The notes below the pieces were generated by a model. That model saw nothing but the letters and a program-made list of their open reading frames with translations, was not told the DNA's origin and ran no database searches. A program made the position numbers and the translations under genes. From an uncultured Lachnospiraceae bacterium (GTDB lineage: Bacteria > Bacillota > Clostridia > Lachnospirales > Lachnospiraceae), in assembly GCA_949076555.1 (NCBI GenBank), contig CARUOB010000068.1, positions 1 to 14,164 of the forward strand: 14,164 nucleotides of DNA, read 5' to 3'. Below, piece by piece: positions 1-6,083 of the stretch. Numbering within the stretch: position 1 is the first letter of the stretch; every line of letters starts with the position of its first letter.

Positions 1-11
1 AAGCCAATGCG

Positions 12-63
12 GAGAACCGCGGAGCGGTTCTCTGACGATTAATTTGCGAAGCAAATTTATCGT
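12..63. repeat. Two adjacent hairpins upstream of tRNA-Asn
   Basis: Two strong inverted repeats lie side by side. The first has perfect 9-bp arms (GAGAACCGC at 12-20 and GCGGTTCTC at 24-32) around a 3-nt loop. The second has 13-bp arms at 35-47 and 51-63 with a single mismatch, around the loop GAA. No T-run follows the GC-rich hairpin, so it is not a classical terminator. The pair ends 2 bp before the tRNA and could be a processing structure, the end of an upstream transcript, or a dispersed intergenic repeat. Function is unknown. Confidence 0.6.
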
Positions 64-65
64 TT

Positions 66-137
66 TCCTCGATAGCTCAATGGTAGAGCACGCGGCTGTT
101 AACCGCGGGGTTGTAGGTTCGAGCCCTACTCGGGGAG
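66..137 (+). tRNA. tRNA-Asn (anticodon GTT)
   Basis: A complete cloverleaf is visible. The 7-bp acceptor stem pairs 66-72 with 130-136, and the discriminator base is G137. The D-arm has the usual AGCTCAATGGTAGAGC pattern. The anticodon stem CGCGG/CCGCG encloses the loop CTGTTAA with anticodon GTT at 98-100. The T-arm contains GGTTCGAGCCC. The 3' CCA is not encoded. No promoter is visible in the 65 bases before it, so it is probably transcribed from outside the window, perhaps in a tRNA cluster. Confidence 0.97.
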
Positions 138-154
138 TTAAAAATAGCTTAGAG

Positions 155-189
155 AAAAACCTGTAGACGTGATTGTTTACAGGTTTTTT
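155..189. terminator. Bidirectional intrinsic terminator
   Basis: The arms AAAAACCTGTA (155-165) and TACAGGTTTTT (178-188) are complementary across a 12-nt loop, and T-runs lie on both outer sides depending on the strand read. It sits 18 bp after the tRNA-Asn and 14 bp after the stop codon of the convergent histidine kinase gene, so it can end both transcripts. Confidence 0.85.
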
Positions 190-202
190 ATTGCTTATGA
201 TT

Positions 203-1096
203 TTATGCTGTTGTCTGCGGGAAGTCTAAACAGACACTTAATACATTGCCGTGGTATTGTGCCGTAATAGTTCCCTCCATTTGTTCTACCAATGTCTTGG
301 CGATCGCAAGCCCCAAACCCGTTGAGTTCCTTGCTGTTTCTACAGTAAAGAAACGGTTAAACAGTTTTCCGACTTGTACGTCATTTAGATTTTGCGCTCT
401 ATTTGTAAAAATAATTTCCCCCGTTTCGGACAACGAAACGGTTAAATCGCCGTCGCTGTATTTCAACGCGTTATTCAGAATGTTGTTCAGTACACGCAGG
501 AAGGCAGTTCTGTTCAAAGTGCGCATAATCTTTTTATCAGTCATATCTATTTGCGGCGTAATACCACGCTTCGTCAATGCAGCATAGAATGAGGCAATGC
601 TTTGTTCTAATAGATCATTCACACATAAAGGTTCTAACGGCATAGGTTCCTGCGCTGACATGATCATCGAATAACGGAACAGTTCTTCCGTTAATTGTTT
701 TAATACCTCTGCACGATTTTGAATGGCCATGACATAACGATTGACTTTTTCGGACTTTTCTTCCTCTTGAAGCAAATCCAAATAGCCGCAAATCGCAGTT
801 AAGGGTGTCCGCAAATCGTGGGAAATATTCGTTACGGCATCTTTCAATTCTCTGTCTCCGCTCAGATATTGTCTGCGCTGTTTCCGCAGCAGCCGAAGTT
901 GTACGTTGATTTCAGACGCCAATTTTTTCGCGTGAGTGTCATGAGAAGAGATAGAGACAAGTGTGTTTGTATCGGTCGAAAGATGTTCCTTGAACGCTGC
1001 ACAAATTTCGTCCATACTTTTTTTCAGCAATACAATTTTTACAGTAAGCACGAAAACGCTTATCAGCAGAATGCCGCACAAAATCCAAGGAAACAT
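203..1096 (-). CDS. Sensor histidine kinase of a peptide-resistance-type ABC/two-component cassette
   Basis: A 297-residue membrane histidine kinase that would autophosphorylate and pass phosphate to a partner response regulator. One hydrophobic segment (about residues 4-24) is followed by a short helical linker and no recognisable periplasmic sensor domain. The H-box is ISHDLRTPLT with H93 as phospho-acceptor, the N-box is NNILNNALKYSDG (about 204-216), and the G-box is TGLGLAIAK (about 259-267). The DxGxG (G1) motif is replaced by a FTNRA-type segment near residue 230, which I have seen in kinases linked to BcrA-like transporters. It is the last gene of the minus-strand cassette. Its AAGGTGG ribosome site overlaps the end of the permease gene, so the two are cotranscribed. 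The likely partner regulator is truncated in this window (see 2911-3450). The ligand is unknown; cell-wall-active peptides are an inference from the context. Confidence 0.93.
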   Translation of the reverse strand: MFPWILCGILLISVFVLTVKIVLLKKSMDEICAAFKEHLSTDTNTLVSISSHDTHAKKLASEINVQLRLLRKQRRQYLSGDRELKDAVTNISHDLRTPLTAICGYLDLLQEEEKSEKVNRYVMAIQNRAEVLKQLTEELFRYSMIMSAQEPMPLEPLCVNDLLEQSIASFYAALTKRGITPQIDMTDKKIMRTLNRTAFLRVLNNILNNALKYSDGDLTVSLSETGEIIFTNRAQNLNDVQVGKLFNRFFTVETARNSTGLGLAIAKTLVEQMEGTITAQYHGNVLSVCLDFPQTTA

Positions 1097-1111
1097 AGCT
1101 TTAACCCACCT

Positions 1112-1897
1112 TTATTTCAAATCTTTTGTTTTAAAAATTCTGATGCCGATGGCTGTAGTTACAGCAGTGACAAACAGTGAAGACAACAGCATTTTCCATA
1201 TATAAATAACAGGCAGGGCAAAATTATCCAGATCCCCATACTGTACCGCCTGTCCTGTCGGAAGAAATGAGTGAAAGAAAGTAAGGCACAAGTATACAGG
1301 CGTTCCCGGACTGTTTAGCCAGTCGGTATACTCATTAAGCTGCCAGGCTATCATAGAAAAAATTGTCACACCTAAAACACTGATTATTGCCGATCCGGTT
1401 TTATCAGCGCAAACCATGCTGATTAGTGTAAAAACAGAAGAAAATGCGATTACTGACGCAATACTCCCCAAGAGTTTCAAAAAAATATTTCCACAGCTTT
1501 GTGTAACAAAGCCAACTAACGGTGTTCCCACAACAGTGACAGTGACAAGGTAAAAAGCACATAGGAGCAGAGCCGCAAGGATGACGGTTATTAAATTGGA
1601 AAAATAGATATTGATTTTCCGATGTCCGCAAATCACTTTGTTGCGCATCGTGCCGTCACTATATTCGGTGCCCAAAAACAGGCTGCTTAGGATAGCTGTT
1701 AAAATACCAATCAGCATAGAATATCCATAAAAAACCTTATCTAATGTGACTGTCTGTCCGTAAGCCAAATGAATTTTGTGTTGGGCAAAAGCCCCGAAAG
1801 CGGCAATTATGCCGGAAAAAATCATAAATATCATTTCTCCCCGAAAAAGTTTGCTTTTTGACAGGCGAAAGAAATTTGAGAATAGCAATTTACGCAT
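1112..1897 (-). CDS. ABC-2 type transporter permease (peptide resistance/bacteriocin-type)
   Basis: A 261-residue integral membrane protein with about six hydrophobic segments (roughly 21-38, 57-77, 99-125, 141-162, 168-186 and 231-254). The conserved cytoplasmic turn GTEYSDGTMRNKV (about 76-88) is characteristic of ABC-2 permeases in BcrB-like exporters. The start was placed at 1897 rather than at an upstream in-frame codon at 1915, because an excellent GGAGGTGATC site lies 8 nt before this ATG. The gene overlaps the 3' end of the ATPase gene by 8 bp (ATGCGTAA), so the two are translationally coupled and should form one transporter. Substrate cannot be read from sequence; resistance to antimicrobial peptides is the usual role of this arrangement. 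Confidence 0.9.
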   Translation of the reverse strand: MRKLLFSNFFRLSKSKLFRGEMIFMIFSGIIAAFGAFAQHKIHLAYGQTVTLDKVFYGYSMLIGILTAILSSLFLGTEYSDGTMRNKVICGHRKINIYFSNLITVILAALLLCAFYLVTVTVVGTPLVGFVTQSCGNIFLKLLGSIASVIAFSSVFTLISMVCADKTGSAIISVLGVTIFSMIAWQLNEYTDWLNSPGTPVYLCLTFFHSFLPTGQAVQYGDLDNFALPVIYIWKMLLSSLFVTAVTTAIGIRIFKTKDLK

Positions 1898-2804
1898 TAT
1901 GATCACCTCCGACAAGATTTATAAAATAATTTTCTAAACTTTCGTCGCGTTCATATATGGATTTCACATGGCAGTCCTGTGAAGCCAGCGCAAGCGTCAA
2001 ATCGGTTATATCGAACGATCCGAAAATATCCGCTTCCCTGTCGGAAATAATTGTGTATTCAAGTTCCATTTCATCGAGAACGCGGGAGAGGACTTTTGTA
2101 TTTGACACTTTGATGCGGGAACGCTTCCGGGAAGCTGCTTCCAAGTCTGAGGCGTTTATTTCCTTTACCATCTGTCCGCAGTCGATGAATCCATAATAAG
2201 TGGCGAGCCGGGAAAGTTCGTCGAGTATGTGGCTGGAAATGAGTATGGTAATCTGCTGCTCCCGGTTGAGTTTCAAAATCAGTTCCCGCATTTCGATCAT
2301 ACCTTGTGGGTCAAGCCCATTGGTCGGTTCATCCAGCACAAGAAAGTCCGGGTCGCCGCAGAGCGCAACCGCAATCCCCAATCGCTGCCGCATACCCAGA
2401 GAAAAGTTTTTGGCTTTCTTTTTTCCTGCCTTTTCAAGACCGACCAGTTTTAACAATTCTGTCAGCCCGTCAAAGGAGGGCAGACCGAGAATAAGGTATT
2501 GCTCTTTCAGATTTTCTTCCGCGGTCATCTCGAGATAAATAGACGGCGTTTCCACAACAGCGCCCATTCTCCTGCGTGATTTGTCAATTTCCTTATCCGT
2601 GTTTTTCCTCCCATACAGCGTATATTCGCCGGAAGTGGCAGTCTGTAATCCGCAGATCAGGCGGATTAAGGTGGTTTTGCCGGAGCCGTTTTTTCCGACC
2701 AAACCGTAGATCGCTCCTTCTGGAATGTGCATGGAGACAGCGTTCAACGCTTTGACTGTTCCGTATGTTTTAGACAAAGCGTTTGTAGTCAGGACATAGT
2801 CCAT
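1890..2804 (-). CDS. ABC transporter ATP-binding protein, BcrA-like
   Basis: A 304-residue nucleotide-binding subunit. Walker A is GKNGSGKT (37-44), the signature is the degenerate FSLGMRQR (about 134-141), Walker B is FLVLDEP (about 154-160), and the H-loop is SSHILDE with H192. The Q-loop position reads VVETPS, with Glu in place of Gln, as is common in the BcrA/lantibiotic-immunity group. The C-terminal ~90 residues form the accessory domain of that group. A GGAGG site lies 9 nt before the ATG. The adjacent permease and the histidine kinase/response regulator pair suggest export of, or detoxification against, a cell-envelope-active peptide. The gene has its own probable promoter (2852-2880) with regulator-type direct repeats. 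Confidence 0.93.
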   Translation of the reverse strand: MDYVLTTNALSKTYGTVKALNAVSMHIPEGAIYGLVGKNGSGKTTLIRLICGLQTATSGEYTLYGRKNTDKEIDKSRRRMGAVVETPSIYLEMTAEENLKEQYLILGLPSFDGLTELLKLVGLEKAGKKKAKNFSLGMRQRLGIAVALCGDPDFLVLDEPTNGLDPQGMIEMRELILKLNREQQITILISSHILDELSRLATYYGFIDCGQMVKEINASDLEAASRKRSRIKVSNTKVLSRVLDEMELEYTIISDREADIFGSFDITDLTLALASQDCHVKSIYERDESLENYFINLVGGDHNA

Positions 2805-2851
2805 ATAGATAACCTCCTTTTTGGCACGGGTATTTCATGCTTGATACTGGC

Positions 2852-2913
2852 ATTGTAGCAAGAAATAGTTGAGAAAACGGTTAAGAAAAGGGTTGAGATT
2901 TCGTTGAGATCTA
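2852..2913 (-). promoter_or_regulatory. ABC operon promoter with four tandem response-regulator boxes
   Basis: On the plus strand four contiguous direct repeats are visible: GTTGAGAAAACG (2868-2879), GTTAAGAAAAGG (2880-2891), GTTGAGATTTC (2892-2902) and GTTGAGATCTA (2903-2913). The period of 11-12 bp is about one helical turn. Reading the minus strand, an extended -10 (TGC then TACAAT, at 2852-2857) lies 10 bp downstream of the first repeat. The -35 position is covered by the repeats and does not match the consensus. OmpR/PhoB-family regulators bind such head-to-tail repeats and activate weak-35 promoters, so this is the probable operator of the cassette's own regulator. Confidence 0.75.
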
Positions 2914-3450
2914 TTCCGACTTCAATTTGAAGCCAATACCCCATACCGCATCGATATACTCTTTTCCCCCAAGATCCCGTAGCTTTTTTCGCAAGTGACT
3001 GATATGCGTTTTTAATGAGCTGTCCGTACAATCAGGCGTATCTTCGCTGATGCGTTCAAGCAATACAGACTTTGTTATCACTTGTAATGGGTTTTGCATG
3101 AGAATTTTTAAAATGGCGTATTCCGTCCTTGTTAAACTGGCTTTTTGCTGTCCCACAAAGACTTCGTGTGCCATTGTGTCCATCCGCAGATTATCACAAG
3201 ACAGAATGGAATGACCCGAAAGGAAACCATTGCGGAGTGCAACGGTAATTCTTGCAAGCAGCTCTTTCATTTCAAAAGGTTTTGTAATATAGTCCGCAGC
3301 GCCGCCAAGCAAAAGATCAACCTTATCGTCAACATCCATCTTTGCACTGACAACGATAACGGGTATGCCCTTTATTTGCGGCAGCACTTCTTCCCCGGAA
3401 AGACCTGGCAGCATTAAGTCAAGCAAAATAAGGTCATGAGAATCAGCGAA
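2911..3450 (-). pseudogene. OmpR-family response regulator, 5' end missing
   Basis: The reading frame encodes the C-terminal part of an OmpR/PhoB-type regulator. It keeps the phospho-acceptor region (LILLDLMLPG), the conserved switch Ser (VIVVSAKMD), the Lys motif (ITKPFEMKELLARI) and a complete winged-helix DNA-binding domain ending in GIGFKLKSE. Family members begin about 45-50 residues before LILLDLMLPG, with the acidic pair that binds Mg2+. Here the frame reads back only to Phe-Ala-Asp-Ser-His-Asp (codon at 3448-3450), then Pro, then a TGA stop, and no receiver N-terminus appears in any frame further upstream. Without beta-strand 1 and the acidic pair it should not be phosphorylatable. 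It could be a decayed gene, a recombination junction or an assembly chimera. A TTG at 3424-3426 could open a shorter frame but has no ribosome site. Confidence 0.85.
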
Positions 3451-3599
3451 GGGTCATGACCGGATTACGCTTTATGCGTTGCCATTGTGAACCTCACGTC
3501 CATGAATGGCATAAACTGTATGAAAACCGTGTCCAGCTATGCCGGGACAAAGCGGTTTTCAAACAATCGAAAATGACAAAAAGTGATAGGAGACAGGTT
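3451..3599. other. Junction segment between the truncated regulator and the lysozyme gene
   Basis: This 149-bp stretch separates the point where regulator homology ends from the GH25 start codon. It begins with the 10-bp palindrome GGTCATGACC (3452-3461). Eight bases of it (GGTCATGA, 3452-3459) repeat a copy inside the regulator at 3432-3439. The lysozyme frame stays open upstream to an ATG at 3456, but I do not recognise the 48 extra residues and that codon has no ribosome site. No clear promoter or terminator was found. Confidence 0.5.
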
Positions 3600-4547
3600 A
3601 TGAAAGAAGATGCAAAAAAAACAGAATTATATGTAGGGGATATCTCTCAATATAATACCATTCAACAGTATACTCTGTTGAAAGAACATTTTGACGGGAT
3701 AATCGTAAGAGTCGGATACCGCGGCTATAGCGCCGGTACGATTAAGAAAGATGCGCTGTTTGCCAAACATATGCAAGGGCTTACAGAGAATAGCATACCT
3801 TATGGGTTCTATTTTATGGGGCAGGCAGTCACGGAGCAGGAAGCGGTCTTAGAAGCGGAGTATTGTCATGAAATGACAAAAAAATACAGCCCGTCACTGC
3901 CTGTCTATTATGACAGTGAGCTGTCCAATCCAAAGGGGGACGGCAGGGCGGATCATCTGTCCCGCCGCCAGCGGACGGACATCACCAGGGCATTCTGCCA
4001 AAGGATATTACAGTTTGGGATGCGGGCGGGCGTTTACGCGTCAGAGAACTGGTTTGAGACAAAATTGTATGCGGAGGAACTGGCAGAGTACAGCATTTGG
4101 GTCGCATGTTACAATGCCTCTTTGGATTATCATGAGACAGGTTATGACATGTGGCAGTATACCAGCGATTACAGGATAACGGGCCTGGATATAAAGCTCG
4201 ACCGGTCATACTGTTACAGAGCATTTGCTAAGAATGACACGGACGGTGCAAAGCCGGAAGAGGAACCGCTGCTGGAGGTTAGGGAAGGTGTATACCGTGG
4301 CAGCGAATGTTATGAAGTGAGCGGCTTTGGGAAAACAGAGGGATATCTGATCAAAGGGCAGACAGTCACAACCGTGCGCTACAATGACCGGAACGAATAT
4401 GTCAGGCTGCTGCAGGAGAAACTTGGCGTGGATACAGACGGTATCTTTGGGGCAGAGACGGAAGCGGCAGTCAGGCAGTTCCAGCGAACGCATGGGCTTA
4501 CCGTGGACGGAGTGACAGGCATTCAAACATGGAATGCGCTTCTCTGA
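3600..4547 (+). CDS. GH25 family lysozyme (N-acetylmuramidase) with C-terminal peptidoglycan-binding domain
   Basis: A 315-residue glycoside hydrolase family 25 muramidase, predicted to cut the MurNAc-GlcNAc bond of peptidoglycan. The GH25 domain spans about residues 9-210, with the first-strand Asp in VGDISQYN (D14), the catalytic DxE in VYYDSELSN (D105, E107), and the C-terminal MWQYTSDYRITGLDIKLD signature (about 184-201). After a ~50-residue linker, residues 263-315 form a type-1 peptidoglycan-binding repeat (VDTDGIFGAETEAAVRQFQ and VDGVTGIQTWNAL). The start at 3600 is chosen because AGGAGA lies just upstream; the longer frame from 3456 has no such site. There is no signal peptide, so release would need mother-cell lysis, a holin or a non-classical route. 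It precedes an exosporium-type gene and may be spore-related, or it may be a prophage-type endolysin. Confidence 0.92.
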   Translation: MKEDAKKTELYVGDISQYNTIQQYTLLKEHFDGIIVRVGYRGYSAGTIKKDALFAKHMQGLTENSIPYGFYFMGQAVTEQEAVLEAEYCHEMTKKYSPSLPVYYDSELSNPKGDGRADHLSRRQRTDITRAFCQRILQFGMRAGVYASENWFETKLYAEELAEYSIWVACYNASLDYHETGYDMWQYTSDYRITGLDIKLDRSYCYRAFAKNDTDGAKPEEEPLLEVREGVYRGSECYEVSGFGKTEGYLIKGQTVTTVRYNDRNEYVRLLQEKLGVDTDGIFGAETEAAVRQFQRTHGLTVDGVTGIQTWNALL

Positions 4548-4650
4548 CCGGATGTGATACTTCAAATGAAAAGGTGGAATCTGTCAATGGCAGTTTGCTA
4601 TGCAATGATCTTCTATGATTCGACAAAATATGGCAAAATTCCGGGCAATG

Positions 4651-4659
4651 CATAATATA
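4651..4659 (+). promoter_or_regulatory. Sigma-K-like -10 element before the collagen-like gene
   Basis: CATAATATA at 4651-4659 matches the CATAnnnTA -10 consensus of the late mother-cell sigma factor K exactly. It lies 50 bp before the start codon of a predicted exosporium protein, the class of gene that sigma K controls. No convincing AC-type -35 is visible at the expected distance, so this rests on the -10 match and the context. A weak vegetative -10 (CATAAT) overlaps it. Confidence 0.4.
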
Positions 4660-4709
4660 TTTAGTGAAAAAGGTATTTTCAATATATTTTTCAAAAAGGA
4701 AGTGTTTTA

Positions 4710-6002
4710 ATGAATCAAAATTATTCATGTGACTGCAATCAGAAGCAAGACCAATACTCGTGCGGCATCCCCGGTCCTGTGGGACCAAAAGGGGATCAAG
4801 GCCCGGCAGGTCCGCAAGGTGTCAAAGGAGATAGCGGCTGTCCCGGTCCTAAGGGAGACAGAGGGGAACCGGGGCCTGTTGGCCCGCAGGGTATTCCGGG
4901 CGTTCCCGGTGCAAGGGGGCCAAGAGGAGATACAGGCCCGGTAGGACCTACCGGAAATACAGGCCCGAGAGGCTGCGAAGGCCCGAGAGGTTACGCAGGC
5001 CCGCAGGGTATTCAGGGCATTCAGGGAGTTCGCGGAGAAATGGGTCCGAAAGGTGACCCCGGTTGTGAAGGTCCGAAAGGAGACATAGGTCCTGCCGGGC
5101 CAGCCGGTCCTATGGGTCCAGCCGGACCAGCCGGGCCGCAGGGAGATGCCGGACTCCAGGGTCCGAGAGGGATTCCCGGACCCACAGGGCCAACTGGCCC
5201 CATAGGAGCCATGGGGCCGCAGGGCGCGACCGGGCCACAGGGCATACAAGGGGAAGCGGGGCCGATTGGCGCGCAGGGACCCAAAGGATGTCAGGGAGAT
5301 GAAGGCCCAACCGGAGCGACTGGAGCCACAGGAGCTACAGGCCCGACCGGAGCAACCGGAGCAGATGGAGCGACTGGAGTCACCGGAGCCACAGGGGCTA
5401 CAGGCCCGGCCGGAGCAGATGGAGCGACGGGAGCCACCGGGGCCACCGGACCTACTGGAGCTACCGGACCTGCAGGTATAGCATCAGGGGAAAAAATGCT
5501 CCTCTTTAATGGAATAAATCCTATTTTAATGACAACGCTTGAGGATGGCAGCCCAGGCTTTTCGGGTCTTGTGGGTTTTGGCACTACCGGACAGGGACCT
5601 TCGCCGTTAACATCTACGATGAACTTGGCAGGTATGGGAGGATATGTCGGCGGTTCTTATTTTACGATTCCTGTCGCAATGGAGATCAACAGCCTGATTG
5701 CTTTTTTCAACACCATTAGCTTGTCCTCGCAGACTTCCCCCACTGTCACGATAAGCGCACAATTATACGAAGCCAGGGAAGAGAGCGATATATTTTCAGC
5801 TATTGAAGAAACGCTGGTTACCCTGACGCCTTCCGTTACTGAGGCAACACCTGTTGGGACTATGCTGAGAGGCGAGATTCAGACGAACAGACTGGTAGAA
5901 AAGAACACAAGGCTGATGTTGGTATTTTTTGCAACGGCAAACGGACCAGAGAAGGTCGAATCACTTTTGGGATATGCAAGAGCCAGCTTGGTTTACACTT
6001 GA
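4710..6002 (+). CDS. BclB-like exosporium collagen-like protein
   Basis: A 430-residue collagen-like surface protein. Residues 1-18 are a short polar Cys-containing N-terminus (C7, C9, C18) without a signal peptide. Residues 19-255 are 79 uninterrupted Gly-X-Y triplets. The first part is Pro/Lys/Asp-rich, with GPKGD-type triplets; in the last 19 triplets 15 carry Thr in the Y position, a likely O-glycosylation zone as in BclA. Four triplets contain Cys (residues 44, 89, 119, 194). Residues about 259-430 resemble the BclB C-terminal domain of Bacillus exosporium proteins: GLVGFGTTGQG, SLIAFFNTISLS, TVTISAQLYEA, RLMLVFFATANG, then LGYARASLVY. That domain likely trimerises and anchors the filament. 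AAGGAAG lies 7 nt before the ATG. The expected location is the outermost spore layer. The family-level call is strong; the spore location is inferred. Confidence 0.9.
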   Translation: MNQNYSCDCNQKQDQYSCGIPGPVGPKGDQGPAGPQGVKGDSGCPGPKGDRGEPGPVGPQGIPGVPGARGPRGDTGPVGPTGNTGPRGCEGPRGYAGPQGIQGIQGVRGEMGPKGDPGCEGPKGDIGPAGPAGPMGPAGPAGPQGDAGLQGPRGIPGPTGPTGPIGAMGPQGATGPQGIQGEAGPIGAQGPKGCQGDEGPTGATGATGATGPTGATGADGATGVTGATGATGPAGADGATGATGATGPTGATGPAGIASGEKMLLFNGINPILMTTLEDGSPGFSGLVGFGTTGQGPSPLTSTMNLAGMGGYVGGSYFTIPVAMEINSLIAFFNTISLSSQTSPTVTISAQLYEAREESDIFSAIEETLVTLTPSVTEATPVGTMLRGEIQTNRLVEKNTRLMLVFFATANGPEKVESLLGYARASLVYT

Positions 6003-6038
6003 TATTTCCGGATAAAACGCGACACAAGCCATATCAAG

Positions 6039-6074
6039 TATCCCGGAGGCTGGGGCAACCGAACCTCCGGGATA
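6039..6074. terminator. Hairpin terminator between convergent genes
   Basis: Perfect 11-bp arms TATCCCGGAGG (6039-6049) and CCTCCGGGATA (6064-6074) enclose a 14-nt loop, followed on the plus strand by a T-rich tract (TCTTATGTTTTA). It lies between the stop codons of the collagen-like gene and the convergent CBM9-like gene. The trailing T-run is weak, so efficiency is uncertain. Confidence 0.7.
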
Positions 6075-6083
6075 TCTTATGTT

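Noticed and set aside
66..137. tRNA-Asn 3' end as a phage or island attachment site
   Set aside because: I found no second copy of the tRNA 3' end and no integrase gene in the window.
2789..3031. 80-codon minus-strand frame overlapping the end of the regulator and the ABC start
   Set aside because: It is out of frame with both real genes and spans the repeat operator.
5300..5480. Repeat-rich stretch that could suggest a CRISPR array or minisatellite
   Set aside because: The period is 9 bp with variable third bases and is explained by Gly-X-Thr codons; there are no spacers or constant repeats.
4725..5584. Long minus-strand open frames (for example 5021-5284 and 5291-5584) rich in Gly-Pro-Ala
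   Set aside because: They are the antisense of the Gly-X-Y repeats, whose GGN-rich 9-bp periodicity keeps other frames open. The plus-strand frame has a ribosome site, perfect triplets and a conserved C-terminal domain.
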